31,274 nucleotides of DNA from Ruminococcus sp. UBA4350. GTDB lineage: Bacteria; Bacillota; Clostridia; Oscillospirales; Ruminococcaceae. The stretch spans positions 1 through 31,274 of the forward strand of contig DGSY01000169.1 in the NCBI GenBank assembly GCA_002394125.1, read 5' to 3'. Below the pieces are notes generated by a model. It worked only from the letters and a program-made list of their open reading frames with translations, made no database searches and had not been told where the DNA came from. Of the stretch, positions 31,027 through 31,274 are shown piece by piece (the stretch's first letter is position 1; each line of letters opens with the position of its first letter). The translations under genes were made by a program, and so were the position numbers.

Positions 31027-31274
31027 ATGGGCGATAACATTCACGCAGGGCACCGCCGCCGGATGCGGCAGCGATTTCTCGAAACCGGATTTGCCGGCTT
31101 TCCGCCGCATGAGGTACTGGAAATGCTGCTCTATTACGGCATCCCGCGCAGAGACACCAATCCGCTTGCACATAAGCTGCTCGCGGAATACGGCTCGCTG
31201 CATTCCGTACTCTGCGCCGATCCGGAGGAGCTGAAACGGTTTCCCGGCATGACCGAAACTGCCGCCGTGCTGCT
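31027..31274 (+). CDS. radC: DNA repair protein RadC, N-terminal part
   Basis: The first 82 codons of a gene cut by the window end. GHRRRMRQRFLETGFAGFPPHEVLEMLL and IPRRDTNPLAHKLLAEYGSL match the N-terminal helix-hairpin-helix part of RadC-family proteins, and RFPGMTETAAVLL is the hairpin motif. The JAB/MPN metalloprotease-like domain would follow outside the window. GGGGTG stands just upstream of ATG 31027. The family is named for DNA repair, but its real function is still uncertain. Confidence 0.9.
   Translation, partial: MGDNIHAGHRRRMRQRFLETGFAGFPPHEVLEMLLYYGIPRRDTNPLAHKLLAEYGSLHSVLCADPEELKRFPGMTETAAVL

Overview
The window reads as chromosome of a strictly anaerobic, endospore-forming, fairly GC-rich Clostridia member, most likely Oscillospiraceae/Ruminococcaceae-like. 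The evidence is spoIIAA-spoIIAB-sigF, spoIIID, an indolepyruvate:ferredoxin oxidoreductase pair, a SCIFF peptide with its radical SAM maturase, a folate ECF transporter behind a tetrahydrofolate riboswitch, and a secreted protein with a dockerin-like C-terminus. No tRNA, rRNA, CRISPR array or intact insertion sequence was seen. The genus cannot be fixed from the sequence alone. LAYOUT: 1-951 is the 3' part of GTP-dependent PEP carboxykinase. 1018-4512 (minus) is polA-rimI-GNAT. 4730-6207 (plus) is the sigma-F operon. 6372-7739 is citrate synthase, followed by a membrane-anchored ComEC-like metallo-beta-lactamase-fold protein, then pheS-pheT. 12437-15327 (minus) holds a small lipoprotein and iorA-iorB. 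15328-15850 is gene-free and ends at spoIIID. pfkA follows, then a THF riboswitch preceding folT-proC-SpoIIM-like-YesL-like. 20870-22939 is a secreted HExxH/ricin-fold/dockerin-like protein of different base composition. guaA lies on the minus strand. 24837-28985 (minus) is the SCIFF locus. proS and the 5' end of radC close the window. HOW THE GENES WORK TOGETHER: central metabolism (PEPCK, citrate synthase, PFK, IOR), translation (PheST, ProS), replication and repair (PolA, RadC) and sporulation control are interleaved in short operons, each with a recognisable sigma-A-type promoter or intrinsic terminator. The most unusual block is the SCIFF locus. From one strong promoter it reads a roughly 150-nt rod-shaped structured RNA with 6S-like architecture, the 51-aa SCIFF precursor, a probable partial terminator, then three genes joined by 4-nt ATGA overlaps: a membrane-anchored alpha/beta hydrolase, the radical SAM/SPASM maturase, and a PLP Orn/Lys/Arg-decarboxylase-fold enzyme. 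The precursor has Gly at the position that is the Thr thioether acceptor in the characterised SCIFF peptide CteA, so its cross-link pattern should differ. All assignments come from reading the sequence; no database search was run.
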